DNA from: Picocystis sp. L7 | Taxonomy: Eukaryota; Chlorophyta; Picocystophyceae; Picocystales; Picocystaceae | Reading direction: 5' to 3' | Length of the DNA: 64,000 bases | NCBI GenBank assembly: GCA_020975725.1 | Contig: QXJR01000021.1 | Location: 124,001-188,000, forward strand | Shown here: piece by piece, positions 32,879 through 46,046 of the stretch | How positions within the stretch are numbered: position 1 is the first letter of the stretch | Layout of the letters: each line of letters opens with the position of its first letter | Translations under genes and position numbers: made by a program | Notes under the pieces: generated by a model | Seen by the model: the letters and a program-made list of their open reading frames with translations, nothing else | What the model was told of the DNA's origin: nothing | The model's database searches: none

Positions 32879-35800
32879 CCCTCCCGGACCACCATTAAGC
32901 GCAACTCAGCCCGATCGTCGAGTGGCTCTGGCGAGACGAGGGAAGCTTGGCCGTACACGGCCGCCACAGGATCAAATAGGATCGTGTGTGCGTCATCGGG
33001 ACGGTAGGAGGAAGTAGTCCCGTCCGTCCACCGGATGACGTAAGCAGCGGGAGAAGATTTCGCCGCTTTTCGAAAGCGTTCCACAAGGCCAGTCCAAAAC
33101 TCTAGGCGAGTTGAGCCGTCCATGAGCTCGAGCAAGAACCTTGCTTGCACGACTTGCCCAACCAAGTTCGTACTTGGCGGTTTCGCAAAGCGCGGTTTCC
33201 TTAGGCTAGTGTATGGCAGAGCGTACGGCCACGTATCCTTTAGGATGGGCCTCTTCTGGGGATAAAATTTGGACTTGTAGCGAGACACGCGACTCTTGTT
33301 ACGTGCGGTGATGCCTTGCTCGGGGAAATGCCCGAGGAGTTCCTCGATCTCACAAACGTGGTCGATGAGATCCGACGTTTCCTCTACGAACCCGCGATGT
33401 TCGTGAAGAGGGGCATCGGCGCTACAAGCAAATTGGACATAGTACCTAGGTGGAAAAGTGGTCCAATCGCGTATGTAGAAGCGCTCTACCTGGAAACGAG
33501 TTTCCTCTGATCCATTCGGGAGAGGAACCGTTTGAGGTTCAGGAGTAAGTTCGCGATGGGGGAACTTTGAATGGTCGCTCTCATGCCAGGGATGCAGTCG
33601 TTCGATATTGACTGTGGCGGAATGTCGAGTGCCGTCGGGTAGGACCAAGCGGTAAGCTCCCTTTGGTAACACCTCCCCAATGGTGTACGGCCCTACAAAG
33701 TAGCTCTCGAGCTTTCCTTTGTCCCTGGAGGACTTCAGACCGCGTTGCAGTTTGACTTTATCCCCGACGCAAAAGCGTCGAACCTGCCTTTGGCGGTTCA
33801 ATCTATCTTCAACTTGTTTTTGATAGAGGGCGTGTCGTTTTTGCACTTGAGCATAAAGCTCTCGGCGAGCGTCAAACAGCGAATGGAGTCGCTTGCACGC
33901 AGGGTCTGCTTTCTCTCTTAGGAGGGAATATGTCCACGGCAAACTGGCGTTTGTACCGAAGAGAACGTAATGAGGAGAGTAGCCAGTGACTCTATGCACC
34001 GATGTATTGTAGGAGAAGGACGCTGTTTGAAGCAGCTCGTCCCACTCTACATCTGGCCGTGATGTTGCCAATGCCCGAAGGGTGGATAAAAGGGTGCGGT
34101 GCTGCACCTCCACTCCTCCTTGTGTCTGGCTATGGTAAGGCGCGCCGCTTTTATGCTTGGCCCCGAGCTCGATCAGGAATTGATCAAAGAGCTCGCGAAA
34201 TCGGGGCCCGTTGTCGGTGAGGACAACTCGCGGACTTCCGAACTGATGGATTACTCGGTCCATGAGCACCTTGGCAACGTCGTGCGTTGTCCAATCAGTG
34301 TGCATCGGGAAGTAGAGAGCGTACTTGGAAAACCGGCATGTGACGGTTAGTACCGCGTTGTGACCTCTCGAAGTGGCGGGAAGCCCGACAACTTCGTCTA
34401 CCGCAATCGTGTGGAAAGGGTAGGGGAAGATCTCTTGCATGTGGACGAGATGCTTCGCGGGTCGGTTGCTCGGCTTGAGGAGCTGGCAACGAGGACAAGT
34501 ACGGACAAAGTCGATAATGTACGACTTCATACCTTGCCAAACAAAATGTTGTCGGCATTGCTCATAGGTGCGTTGAGCGCCAAAGTGGGCATCCGCGTGG
34601 ACACGGTCCACAAGTCGTTGTCGCACGGCAACATCATTCGGCACCACCAGGCAAACACGATCGGTCTCGGGATCGATGCGCCACACGAGGTTGTCACGAA
34701 CTTCGTGTTTCTTCGGTGGTGAAGCTACAAGAGCCTGATAAGCTTTGTCTTTCTCACCTGCTCGTTGCACCAATGTATACAAATCTTCCTCCTGGGGGTC
34801 AACCGATGGAATCTCAAGGGAACCACCCATAGCTCGAAGAGCTGGCCCGGGAGGCGGCTGAACGAGTGCTGGGATGGTGAGCAAAGGCATCGACCGCCGG
34901 AGGAGGTCTGCTAAGGTGATCAGCCTGAGATCAGTACCAGGGTTGACTTGCAACGTGGTGCGCACGGTGAGACCGGACGCAAGCCTATAGGACTTGGTAG
35001 CACGGGCGCACGTTCCATTATACGTGGCCGAATGAATCACATGGGTAGAGGCAGGCAACCTACTAAGGAGTCGGTCGCAAGCGGGAAGGTCAAGGTGCTT
35101 GTCATCAGCGAGGAGCACTACGTGAGCCTGCGGGAGCCGCTTGCGGTTGGCTACCTCCGCGAGGGATGTTGTCTCAAAGCGGAGGGGACGGCTTGTACGC
35201 CATCGAACGGGGGCCTTAAGGCGTGCCCGATCATATTGCAGCATCCAACGTTCGCGAGCAGCTTTCGATCGAAAGGTACCAATGACCGCTAGATCGAGGG
35301 AGAGCATAGGCTCGATCAACAAGATCTCTTCCAAGGAGGGAATCAAGTCTTCCGCGGGTGGCCCAACATGGAGGACACGAAAGACTTGGCCCCTGTCCCA
35401 ATCGGTGCGACTGAGAGCGTCCGCTCCAGGGTTGGCGACGCCTTGACGGTACTGGACCTCGAAAGGGGTAAACTCAGCCAAGGCGTCTAGCCAGCGGATC
35501 TCCCGAGAGGAGAGTTGATCAGCATTCTTCGTTTGCAAGTATTTGGACGCAGTGTTGTCGGTTAAGACAGTGAAAGAGCGTCCTTGCAGAAGATGCTTCC
35601 ACTTGACGAGACTTTGCAAAATAGCAAGAGTCTCTTGCTCAGCTGTGGAGTAGTTGCGTTGGGCATCATTGAATTTTCGCCCATAGTAAGCAACCGGATG
35701 CCACTTGCCATCCTCATGTAGTTGAGAAAGGATCGCGCCGGTAGCGATCTTACTAGCATCCGTCTCTACGCGCGTCTCTCTGTTCGGATCGTATTGGACG

Positions 35801-38800
35801 AGGACGGGCTCTTGAACTAGAGCAGCCTTGAGGCGCTGGAACGCGTCCTCTTGAACCTCAGTCCAGGAGCCAACGAAGTCTCCTTTAAACGCCTTTCTAT
35901 TGATGTCCGAAAGAGGAGCAGCAAGAGTGGGGAAGTCCTTAATGAAGGAGGAGTAGTAATTGCACAAGCCTAAGAAGCTTTGATTCTCCTTGATGCTAGT
36001 TGGCCGGGGAAAGTTCTCAATTTTCTCCACGAGACGCTTTTGCATCATCACTCGGCCATCGCCAATATGGAATCCGGCGTAGTCGAGGGCTTTCTTAAAG
36101 AGCGCCGTCTTCTCCTTGGCGAGCACGATATGCTCAGCCTTGCAGCGTTGGAAGAAAGCCTCGAGGTGATCCAAGTGATCAGCCTCTGACCCAGAGTGGA
36201 TGAGGATATCATCCATGTACGCCTTGGTGTTCGTTAAGGGCGACACGATGCGGTTCATCATGCGCTGGAAGATAGAGGGGGCGTTTGCCAGGCCCATCGG
36301 CATGACACGCCAAACGAATTGACCAAACGGCGTCACGCATGCTGTTTTGTATTGATCCTCGGGGGCCACAAGCATATTGTAAAACCCGTCTTTCACGTCA
36401 AAGGACGAGAAGAACTTCGAGGTGCTCAAGTCTAGGAGCAAGTCATCGATCAAAGGAAGAGGATATTTGTCCTTGATCGTGCGGTTGTTCAGCATGCGGT
36501 AATCAAAGACAATACGGTATCGCCCATCCTTCTTCGGTATGAGGAGTACCGGGGCTCCAAATGGCGATCCGGGCGAATGCGCCATCTTGCCGTCTTTGAG
36601 TAACTGGTCGATGAGCTCTCGACATGCCTTGGTCTTCTCCGGGGAGAGACGGATAGGTGGCCGACTTTTGGGACCGTCTTTTGCGACGTCCAAGGGTATG
36701 CGACACACCTCTCCCGACACTCGTTCGGGAGGCAAGGCAAAGCTTTCCTCTTTGCCTCGGAAGACCGATGCATATTTATGGAGGAGCTTGTCGAGCCGTT
36801 TCTTGCCTTGGGAGGTGAGAGAGTGATCTTCGGAGAGAGTAAGGCTAGCTATCCTTTTTCCGAGATCGTCCTCCTCATGTTCCAAGTCGGGTAGACGTTG
36901 GATGAGCACGAAAAGGCTACCTTCACGAGCCTTGCGGCTGGAACGTAGGATTTGGGCGGCTTCTTGCATAGAGCAGAATGCATCCATCCCATGCTTCGAG
37001 GCGAAGTTCGAATCGCCGCGAAGCTCATGCTTTCTCCCTTGATGGCGAAACGTCAGAACGTTCCTTGGGAACTCTAAGCTCGCGTGGAACGAGACCAGGA
37101 AGTCCATCCCCAACACCACGTCATAAGTATTGAGGGGACACACCGCAAAAGGCCTCTCGACCTTCTCCTTGTCGATGGTGAAGGTCAAGTTCACGACGGG
37201 TGCCTTGTGCAACGTCTCACCAACGCCTAAGCGGTACGTCAGATTTTCTCGCTTGGGGGTGGATGTACGACCACTTGGGTCGGCTTGGCACACACGATCG
37301 TGGAAGCGACAGCTTATGAAGTTGTGGGTAGCACCCGTATCGACAAAGGCTTTTGCCGATAACCCTGCTATGGAAAGCATCACGACCATGCTTGTGCATA
37401 GTCCCGAGCTAAACTCACATAGCGTACCGATGGTAGACGGGAGGTTCGCGCTCAACGGAGTCGAGTGAAGGGGAGAGTGAAACTCTCCCGGACTTAGTGG
37501 GAACTCTGGGGGTGCGTCCACCTTGGGAGTTTCCACCGGGACCGAAGTGTGCAGTGGAGGAGGGCAAGGATAGCGGTTTTCACAAGCACAATTATCCAAA
37601 GTCCTATTACATAGTGCACACTTTGGTGCTTCACGATATGTCGCACGGCAAGGGGGACTTACATGCGTCCTTTTCCTTTGCCTTGGCACAGACATAGTGA
37701 GCAACTCACCGTCAGTCATCAGGTTCGAGTTGTTGAGGGCCTCGTGGGTCTCCTCGGAAACTTCGCTGCTCCACAACCTACCTTTTTGTGCGGAGGTGCC
37801 TCGGCGGGTTTTCTTCTTGCCGCCGGGCTTGAAAGCTCGCTGATGCGGCGCCACCGGAGCTTGAGGAGGCGCTCCTTGGGGCCTTGTCCAACCTTGGGCG
37901 GCTTGGAGCTGCCCGAAGGTCAATGCCGAGGCTGGGATTTGCACCATGGCCTCCTGTGGCAACCCTTGGGGAGCCGGGGACGGAGCGTAACGAGGTTGGC
38001 CGCTTCCAGACCCTGCCATTCGCGCATAGGTGGGACCCTTTGTGAGGGGTGGCATGAGAGGAGATTTTCCTTTGCCTTTACCACCTCCCTGATGCCCTTG
38101 GGGCTCGGAGGGGAGTTGCCCTTCGAAATGTTTCACCTCTCGGAGAAGTTGTTCCCCATTGACAATCTCCTGTCCCACTCTCTGAGCGTGACGGATATGA
38201 TTGTCGAGGAGCCTCCCCAACTGTGGTCGGAGTTTGGCTCGAAACATAATCAAGAAGAATTGCTCCCAGAACCTCCTTTGGCCATCCGGGGTGCGCAAGG
38301 CACGGAGGAATGGATTGGTGGATTCCATGGCCCCTTCAACTTCCTTGCGCATGCGCAAGTAGAAGTCCTCCGCACTCTCGCCTTGGCGTTGGTAGCCACG
38401 GGCGAGTTCAAGGACACACTCCCATCCGACATCGTCAGGGTAGTAGTGTCGTCGCAACACACTTGAAAATTGTTTCCAAGTGGTCGGCGGATGGGCTTGA
38501 GTGGCCAATTTATAGAACCTTTGTGCGCTCCCTATGAGGTAGCGTGCGGCAAGCGCAACTTGCGCTTCTTCCTTGTCCGAATGACCGGAGGTGAAGTCTC
38601 GGACCGATTGAAGCCAATCCCTCAAGGAATGGCGGTCGAGTTTCGTACCGTCGAAGGTCGGAGGCAAGGGGAGTGTGGCGCGCGTGATCCTTTCGGGATC
38701 AAGGGCGGTCGCCGTAAGGGGGCGCATCTCGTGCGGCTCCTCCACCACTCCAGCACGAACCAAGGCACGTTCAATGAACTTGTCGCGTGGTCCTTGGCTC

Positions 38801-40237
38801 TCCTCATGGAGAGGATCTACCAAAAGATCGAGCGCGGATTCTTGGAATGCCGATCGAGCCAGCTGAGTCAAGGACCCTTTCGGTTGCGACTCTCGTAGGA
38901 AGTCGAACAAGTCCATCGCACTGTTGAATAGCTTATGAGCCTCGGCTGGAGAGAGCGCGGCCATGCTACGCAAGCTCTCGCTGCGGTCTCTTACAAAGCC
39001 CGCAATCTCACGTTGCCGCTCAAGCTCAATGCGTTCCCGCTCTTTCTCGATGGCCACCTCACGGTAGGCGAGCTCGTGTTCACAAAGCTTTTCGAGTCGG
39101 GCGAGGTCTTGCATCATGTGGGTGCGAGACCTCTGGATGGAGTGTTTCTTCTCTTCGGAGGTAGCAGTAGCTGCTCTCCGGGCGAGCAAACGGCACTCGC
39201 GGGAGTAGGAGTTTTTCAACTCCTTGACGGCTTGAAGCTCGTCGTCGGTGAGTCGACGTGGGTCGGCTCCCCACTCCATGATCCAAACGGGTAGAGGCCG
39301 ATTCACGTAGCGGAGTGTCTCCTCCACGTGTGGATCCTGCAAGTCCTTCAGAGGACCTTGCTTGGCTCGGGCCTCCCCTTCGTCGGAGAGAAGATTCTCG
39401 AGGTGGATGGGCCTTAGGCTCTCATCCTCACTCTCATCCATGGACTTGGTCCCTGATCCCTCGGCCGGGGGCAGAGCCTCTCTCGCTCGGTTTGCCCTGG
39501 CTCGGGGCTTGCCGGGATCGGTAGCCAATGGGGCTGCCCCAACAGGGGATCCAGCCAACGGCGAGCCCCCAACAAGGGCGTCTGCCTGGAGCGAGCTCCC
39601 AGATCCTGCTTCGGCCAATGGCGAGCCAGGATGAGGGGCATCAGTTAATCGGATCGTTCGATCAACGTCGCCGCGCGCGCGCGCGATGGAGCGCGCATGA
39701 TCGGCACGATCGGTGCGACCGACGGGCCGATCGGCGCGTGCGACGGGTCGAGCAGTAGCCTCGGAGGCACGGCGCAGTTTCCGTGCGTCCGAGGAGGCCA
39801 GATCGGCTTTCGCAGCCGATCTTTTGGCCTTCTTCCCACGGTGCTCGAGGGTTTCGAAACCCTCGAGCGCACCGTCGTCCGGAGACGCCATGGCCAAGGC
39901 CGTGGGGGTGCGAACGGGTTGGATAGCCTCTCGACCACCTCCAGAAGCACGAGGCTTCTTCTGCTGGGAGGTGGGAGCGGCGAGCGCGGCTTTCGAAGCC
40001 GTTTCTCGCTCTTTTTCGTTCGCCTCCTCCACGAAACCCTCGCGAGCGGTTCGTGGAGGCACGGCGCCTCTCTCCGGGCGCGCGCGTTGTCGCTTGGCGT
40101 CGGCATTGCCGACAGCCACCCCCGCAGGAGCGGCGAGGGGACGTTGGCCGTCGGCAATGCCGACACGTCCCTCGCTCGCTCCTTTTTTCTTCGCCATGTC
40201 TTCGCCGCCACTCGCGGGCGGAAGACTCGTTGAACGG

Positions 40238-41005
40238 TGTGGCGCTTGCGCGCCCACCTCCTTTTCCTGTGGCGCGAAGACGACGAGGGTGGTGGCGTCG
40301 GCGTGCGTTCGCGCTCGTTCGCTCGTGCGTTTGTGTCGCCGCGGTGCTCGAGACCGTTGGGCGGAACGCCAAGGAACGTTGTTCTTCTTCTTTCTTGTTT
40401 CCTTCCGCCGCAATTAATATTACATCTTAACTCCATTGGGGAATCCGCCCGTGGCTAAGCCACGTATTTATCCGGTTCATCGGCCACAGAGTCCTTATTA
40501 GAAAGGGGGACAAACCGGTCCCTATTCGGGTTAGTCCTGGCCCTGCATCCGCCTAGGGACATGGCTAAGGAGGACGTCCCAGTGAGGGGAAGGCAAGGGC
40601 CTTCCTTGGGCATCCGAGAATATTCCCTCATGCCTCCCTAGTACCTCCTGGTAGGTAGCGAGATGCTGCAAGCGAGGGAACCAGGGAGCCTTTGGCCAAT
40701 GCGGAGTGATCATGGTCACAAGGGCTCTAGGTTCGGCCTCGAGCTTGCGTGTCACGGAGTCAATGAGGCAACAGGGTGGGTGTGCCCATAGGTTGCCAAG
40801 ACTAGCCCATTCTTGGGCGAGAGCATTGGTCTCCCGTGTAAAGAAGGCCGGACATTGGGCATTGTTTGGCGAGGCAAACAAGTCCCAAGTGAATGGCCCG
40901 AATATAATTGAGAACCTCTCAAAAGCCTCACGATTGAGTGCATATTCCTCATCGTCGAAGGACAACCTCGGCAAGACAGGTGTCTCGAGAGGGCTGGGCG
41001 CAACA
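40238..41005 (-). repeat. 5' LTR of element F
   Basis: It is 768 bp and differs from the 3' LTR at roughly 13 positions, clustered around 40373-40410 and 40740-40755. It also contains an open copy (40531-40974) of the methyltransferase-like domain. Confidence 0.88.
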
Positions 41006-44000
41006 CTACTGACCAGTGTTTCTTGCTTGGCTTACTCATGTGTCTTGAAAGAACTGCGGCGGCATGTCCAAGATCCGGTCGTACCGTCGTGGATATGTAG
41101 AGTAGCTGTCCAACCAATTGCTGATAGCTTGACACAATTTCTGGATCACATACTTGCTGTGGATCGCTCACGTCCTCACATATGGGTATCTTCTTCTCTT
41201 TAGCTTCACTCATTCCATACGCCTCTACCATTCTCTCAACCTTAGATGGTTCACTGAGGTGTAATATTCTTTTGCTTCGGTCTCGTTTGACTTGCATTCC
41301 ACAAAAGGTGTCAATCTCACCCTTCGATCCAACTTTGAATCTCTCGCATATTTTCTTGACCAATTCTTGCATAATATCTTGGCAACTTGATGCCAATAGT
41401 ATGTCGTCCACGTAAACGCACACAAAACAAACTTCGTCTTGTTTCTTGCATATGAGCAAAGTTTCATCCACACTTACGCATCGGCATTCCAAATCATTTG
41501 ACAAGAATGATATGAGCTCCTTGTTCCATTCTCTTGGCGCTTGTTTAAGTCCATAAAGACTCTTCTTAAGTTTGTAGACATTTCCTGGTTCTTCCTCGAT
41601 GCCTTCCGGAATGTCCAAGTATATCTCTTCTCTGAGATTTGCATGCAGAAAGGCTGCCTTTATATCTAGTTGCTGTATGTCGTAGTCTTTTATCGCTGCC
41701 ACTGTCAAGAATAGGCGTACTGCTGGCTTTGAGACAACCGGAGAAAAAATATCCGTGTAGTCTATGCCTTCACGCTGCTGATAGCCTTTCACAACTAACC
41801 TTGCCTTGTACCTTTCCACGTTCCCAAGTCCGTCTCTTTTCACCTTGAAGATCCACTTCGTTTGCAACGGTTTTCTACCTTGGGGCAACCTTGAAACTTC
41901 CCATGTTTCATTTTCCAATAGTGCTCGTTTCTCGTCTTCAATTGCTTCTTTCCACATGGACTTCTCGGGCCGTTCCATTGCTTCATGATAACCTGAAAAT
42001 TTATCGGGTAGAATCGTGGCTTTAGCATTAAGTCCCTTGCTTGCCATGTGTTTGTAGTCCAAGGTTTTCCTCTCTCTCAAGTTGTATACGCTTGTTGGCT
42101 CGTTCATTGCTTCATCATTGTCGTCGTCGATTGCTTGACTTTGATCTACCTCAGTCTCTCTCTGAGGATCCAAGCTTTCATCCATTTGTTGAACGGTCTC
42201 GCTATCCATAGTAGTCTTCACAGTTGCTTCACTTGGTGTTGTTGCTGGATAACTACCTTCGTCATGGCTTGGTTGAGAAATGATGTTGGGTTCCATGAGT
42301 AGCTCGGGCACCGTTCCACTCTCTAGGCTATCATCCATCTTGCCCGCTTGGTCTTCTAGGAACACCGAAGTGCGCGATCTCAACACATTCATCTTCACTA
42401 GAAAACGATAAGTGGTGCTGTTAGCATATCCAACAAAGATTGCGGGTTCCACCCGTGGTCCAAGTTTCCCAACTTGCCGGTCTCGTGGTACATGCACGAG
42501 AGCTTTGCATCCCCAACGTTTGAGTTGTTTGTAGTTGGGATGCTTTCTAGCCAATGGCTCTAGTGAGCTCTTGCTTTGTTTTCCATTTATGTTGCATGGC
42601 TTCAAGTTTCTCATGTAGTTGACGGTCCACATAGCTTCTCCCCAAAGAACGGCAGGTAGTAGGGTGTCTTCAAGGAAAGCTCTAGTTCCTTCTATAAACG
42701 TGTGATTGAGTCATTCCACTTGATCACTTAGTTGTGGCTCGTAACTTGTCGTCTTCTCGTGATTAATCCCTTTTTCGCTCAACCAAATTCTCATATTCTC
42801 TTGTAGAAACTCTTTGCCATAATCGGTCCGCATGCATTTCACATGTTCTCCGGACAATTGTTCCAGCCAAGTGATTGCTTGCTTTGCTGCATCTGTAGCT
42901 TGACCCTTGTTTAGGAGTAGTGTGACAAGACTGAACTTTGTTGCGGCGTCCACCGCTACAAGTGCATATGTTTGTCCTCCAACGGCCTCCGGTGTGAATG
43001 GTCCAATCAAATCCATTGAGATCCTGTCCAATGGTTTCTTCAATGTCTCATCATGTGCATACGCTTTACGGCTTAGTTTTGCTTTGACACATGCTTCACA
43101 CGATTTCATGTCATCCGGCAATCCAATTTGTTTCAATGTGTTGGAACTTGCATGGCACAATCGTTTATGCCATAGATCCGCCTCTGCTTGTAAGGCATGC
43201 ACACCGTTTGTGTGTGTTTGCAACTCCACAATGTCTTGGTCTCTTTGAAGTACGCAAGTTCTATCACTCCTCATAACTATGTTGGCTCCCAATTGGCGAC
43301 CCATCTTTGTCGCGGAGATCAAGTTGTATGCCATGTTTGGAACATACAACATATTTGAAAGTTGAACCTCCAACTTTCCAATCTTGAGCGTCACATTTCC
43401 TTTACCTGCAATGGCCGTGCTCCGACCATCGGCCACCATAATTTGACCGCTTGCTTGTTCCAAAGTTTCCTCGTCGAATTTCTTTAGGTCTCCTGTCATA
43501 TGATCTGACGCTCCACTATCGAGTATCCTGTCCCTTATGCTTGGACTGCTTTCCATTGTTACTCGCATACTCCAACCTTGCTTGTCGGTCTCGGTACCTT
43601 GTCGGCAATAACGGGCCATATGTCCTTGCTTACCGCACTTGTAGCACTTGCCATTGAATTTCCTTTTCTTTTCCTTGGCGTGCCCAACTCTCGCAACTAG
43701 TGGTTGGCTTCTTGTCTCACTTCGATCGTGGTTCATGTGTGCTTGTTCCATCACCACGTCGTCACCTTGCATGTTGTACTCTTCGTTTACGAGTATCATC
43801 TTCAATCGATCCAATGTTGGCATTTCACCGCTTGCATTGATCGTTGTCTTCACGAGGTTGTAATCTCTCGGTAACCCATTGAGTGTTGTGGCGACTATGT
43901 CGGCTTCCGATATCTTCTCGCCACTTTCTCGGAGTTCGCTCGCTAGCGAGAGTGCCCTTGTGTAGTATTGCATCACGCTCTCGCTCGGCATTTTCTTCAA

Positions 44001-44385
44001 TGTCCGATACTTCCCAAGTGTGCGCATTGATGTTGCGGCATTTTGTATCCCATAGCTTGCATGTAGGCGGTCCCAAACATCCTTGGCAGAGAGCATCCTG
44101 TCTCGTTGCAGTAGCGAGCGTTCTTCTTTGTTGACTCGCCGAAGCATTGCTGCTCGTACCATCTTTGACTTTTGTTTGGTTTCCGCATCCATTTCATCAT
44201 GCGACTTTGCATTCTCCAACACATCGTCGAGCCCTGCTTCTTCCATTGCTAGGAGCACTTACCCTTTCCACAAGTTCCAATTTCCTTGTACAAGGATTGG
44301 AATGTCGCCCTTGTCTATCTTGTATCGCGCCATGATGTGTTCTTCCATTGTGTAGGTGTCTTCGGGCAACCAAGGCTCTTAACCT

Positions 44386-44830
44386 GTTGAAAAAATATTT
44401 ATAGCTCAGTTAACCTACACTGCCTTTGGTTGAGTGAGTCTCTCGCACTTCTCCTCTAGGAGGTGCCCCTTCTCCTAAGTGGACCTTCGCTCTTTGGGTC
44501 TCGCTTGGAGGTGATGCTCCCGCGCCCGTTTGGTGTGGGATGCCTGACTTTGCAAAGACTCAACTGATCAATTACATGCATGCTTGCTCCCTTATATAGG
44601 GTGGATGTATCTGCGCTGCATTACATCATCCCCCCAACCGTGCAAGACTATTCGTACAATCACAACACTATCACAACTTAGTATCTCCCCTTTTAGAAGG
44701 TGGGTACCTTCCTTCTAGACCCACTCCCTTGACCGGGCTGGTCTTACATCATCCTGCTATAGCCAGTACGGGTATACCGATCAAGTGTTTAAAAAACTTC
44801 TCATGGTTGGAAACTTGTCATATTTTAACA
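44386..44830 (-). repeat. 5' LTR of Copia element E
   Basis: It is 445 bp, the same as 31076-31521 apart from one base of length. On the minus strand it is followed by GGTTAAGAGCCTTGG, which resembles a diverged tRNA-Met-type primer site. Confidence 0.88.
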
Positions 44831-45514
44831 AAAGGACCCGATCGATCGGATCCGATGGGACAAGGTAGTCCTTTCGATTCTTCCTTCCCAACAGGACCAG
44901 AAAGGTGCCCTCGTCGGACCCGAAAGCAGCCGACGTCGGCTGAACGACGACACCCACGGACAAGCGCAAAGACTCGCGACGAACGAAAGAAGACGCGAGA
45001 AGCGAAGGAAAGAGAGAGATGAGAAGTGGACGCGCAGAAGAGGCGTGGAACGTAACGAGAACGGCCGTGAACGCCGTCCAAGTGTCCCTCTTGCGAGTGT
45101 CCTGGTGGCCGGGCACTTCCGTCATCTGCGGACCAGACCTCGCGAGTCACGCGGACGCCACACAGATCGAGCTCGAGTTTCTCGAACGAATTGTGTGGCG
45201 TGCGCGCGACCGATCCTTGCAAAGTACGGCTTCTCTAGAAGCTCCGTGTAGGAGGTACGGAGCATGCCATGGTTCTCAGCACTTGGCGCGTTGCTGCAGT
45301 GTTTGGAGGCTGGGGTACTTCCTGTCCACAGCAGGATGTACCAGTGGCAAAACCAAGGGAGGTAAAGAGCTCTTACAGTAGTTTTGTTGGTTTTGCAACC
45401 AACAACGAGGGAATGGTTGGAGGGTACAATAGATTTGGGGGATGACGAACCTCTCCCACAAACTCCATGCTGCATTACAAGCAATTGCGCATTCTGATCT
45501 ATGGCGCCATACTG
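44831..45514. other. Spacer between element E and the RuvC-like gene
   Basis: I see no supported gene. Frames exist on both strands but lack domains. The first part is rich in GATC-type palindromes (GATCGATCGGATCCGATGG) and was adjacent to 31075 before E inserted. Confidence 0.35.
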
Positions 45515-46046
45515 CTAGGATGGCTTTTCTTGTTGAGATGCACACCATGCTATCAATGTGGCATCTGCCAGTCCATTCTGGACAGAAAATCTATCATGCT
45601 CCAGCGGCCCTAGCACGCACAAATGTGCCACAATCTTTCCTTTCGTTGGGACCTAAACAGGCCAGAAAGTTTTCCAACTTTAGATTTCCATGTTCTTGAT
45701 GCAACTCTATGCAGTTGTAGCCCAGGAGAAGCAAGTTGGAAAGCAATCTCCCATGCGCCTTGGTAGTAACCAATACTTTTTGCAACCATTGCCCCGTTGT
45801 TCCAGATTGGTGAAGATTCTATACAAATGTGTAGCAAGCTGCCTGTAAATTTGTTGTACATGCTCTGAACATCCATGACAAGCTGTGAGATATTGATATT
45901 CTTCCTTTTTCTGCCATGCACATGGACCAAGAACCATCTTGATGGGTAGAGGTCGAGCTCATCCGTCGTTGTGTCCAAGACTGCCATCCCCCCATCACAT
46001 CTGGGTCGACACCAACGAAAACTCGCTCATCACCGGCCGTTTGCAG
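45515..46046 (-). pseudogene. RuvC-like Holliday-junction resolvase (MOC1-like), frame interrupted
   Basis: Three minus-strand frames together read like plant/algal MOC1 plastid resolvases. VFVGVDPDVMGG (near 46000) holds the first acidic residue. MAVLDTTTDELDLYPSRW to ICIESSPIWNNGAMVAK holds the second (the Glu of CIESS). RVASRTWKSKVGKLSG is the family W-K / LSG block, and RFSVQNGLADATLIAWCASQ holds the last acidic position (consensus DGRADALLIA). The frame shifts twice: at a run of six G bases near 45988 and at an AAA run near 45650. Both look like a single missing base in a homopolymer. The gene may be real with consensus errors, or a pseudogene. The 5' end is not placed, and an upstream exon ending near 46075 is possible. 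It is divergent from the histidine phosphatase gene. Confidence 0.5.

Larger units (their letters stand above)
32113..41005 (-). mobile_element. Ty3/Gypsy-type element F, looks whole, with a Dam-methyltransferase-like domain
   Basis: LTRs lie at 32113-32878 (3') and 40238-41005 (5'), flanked by the 4-bp duplication CTAC (32109-32112 and 41006-41009). One uninterrupted frame runs from 40413, or from the more likely ATG at 40197, to 32404. Domain order is a basic disordered N-terminus, coiled-coil gag, a Cys-rich stretch (CALCNRTLDNCACENRYPC) and protease (FVDTGATHNF). Then come reverse transcriptase (AYMDDILIHS), RNase H (VETDASKIATGAIL) and a spacer of roughly 200 residues. Integrase follows (HAD.HFG, CPRCQ zinc finger, VLTDNGPRF), then an SH3/chromo-like tail. 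The last domain, inside the 3' LTR, reads FTWDLFASPNNAQCPAFFTR...LAQEW...LWAHPPC, like phage Dam adenine methyltransferases. I did not recognise a primer-binding site. It sits within RNase H of element E. Confidence 0.9.
31076..44830 (-). mobile_element. Copia element E with both LTRs, interrupted by element F
   Basis: LTRs lie at 31076-31521 and 44386-44830. The flanks GAAGG (31071-31075) and AAAGG (44831-44835) form a near-perfect 5-bp target-site duplication. On the minus strand the order is gag with a CCHC knuckle (CYKCGKQGHMARYC), protease (LDSGASDHM), integrase (ISMDLIGPF, RTDYGKEF), reverse transcriptase (CVYVDDILLA, LYGLKQAPREW) and RNase H (STAEAEYMSLAECV, TKHIDVRHHFV). The RNase H region is split by element F (32113-41005). 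The family is distinct from A-D. The two LTRs differ by a single one-base length change in what I compared, so the insertion is young. Apart from F it has about one or two breaks. Confidence 0.88.

Noticed and set aside
39645-40436. Long frames opposite or shifted to the start of element F's gag
   Set aside because: These are shadow frames of a GC-rich, Arg/Ala-rich coding region.
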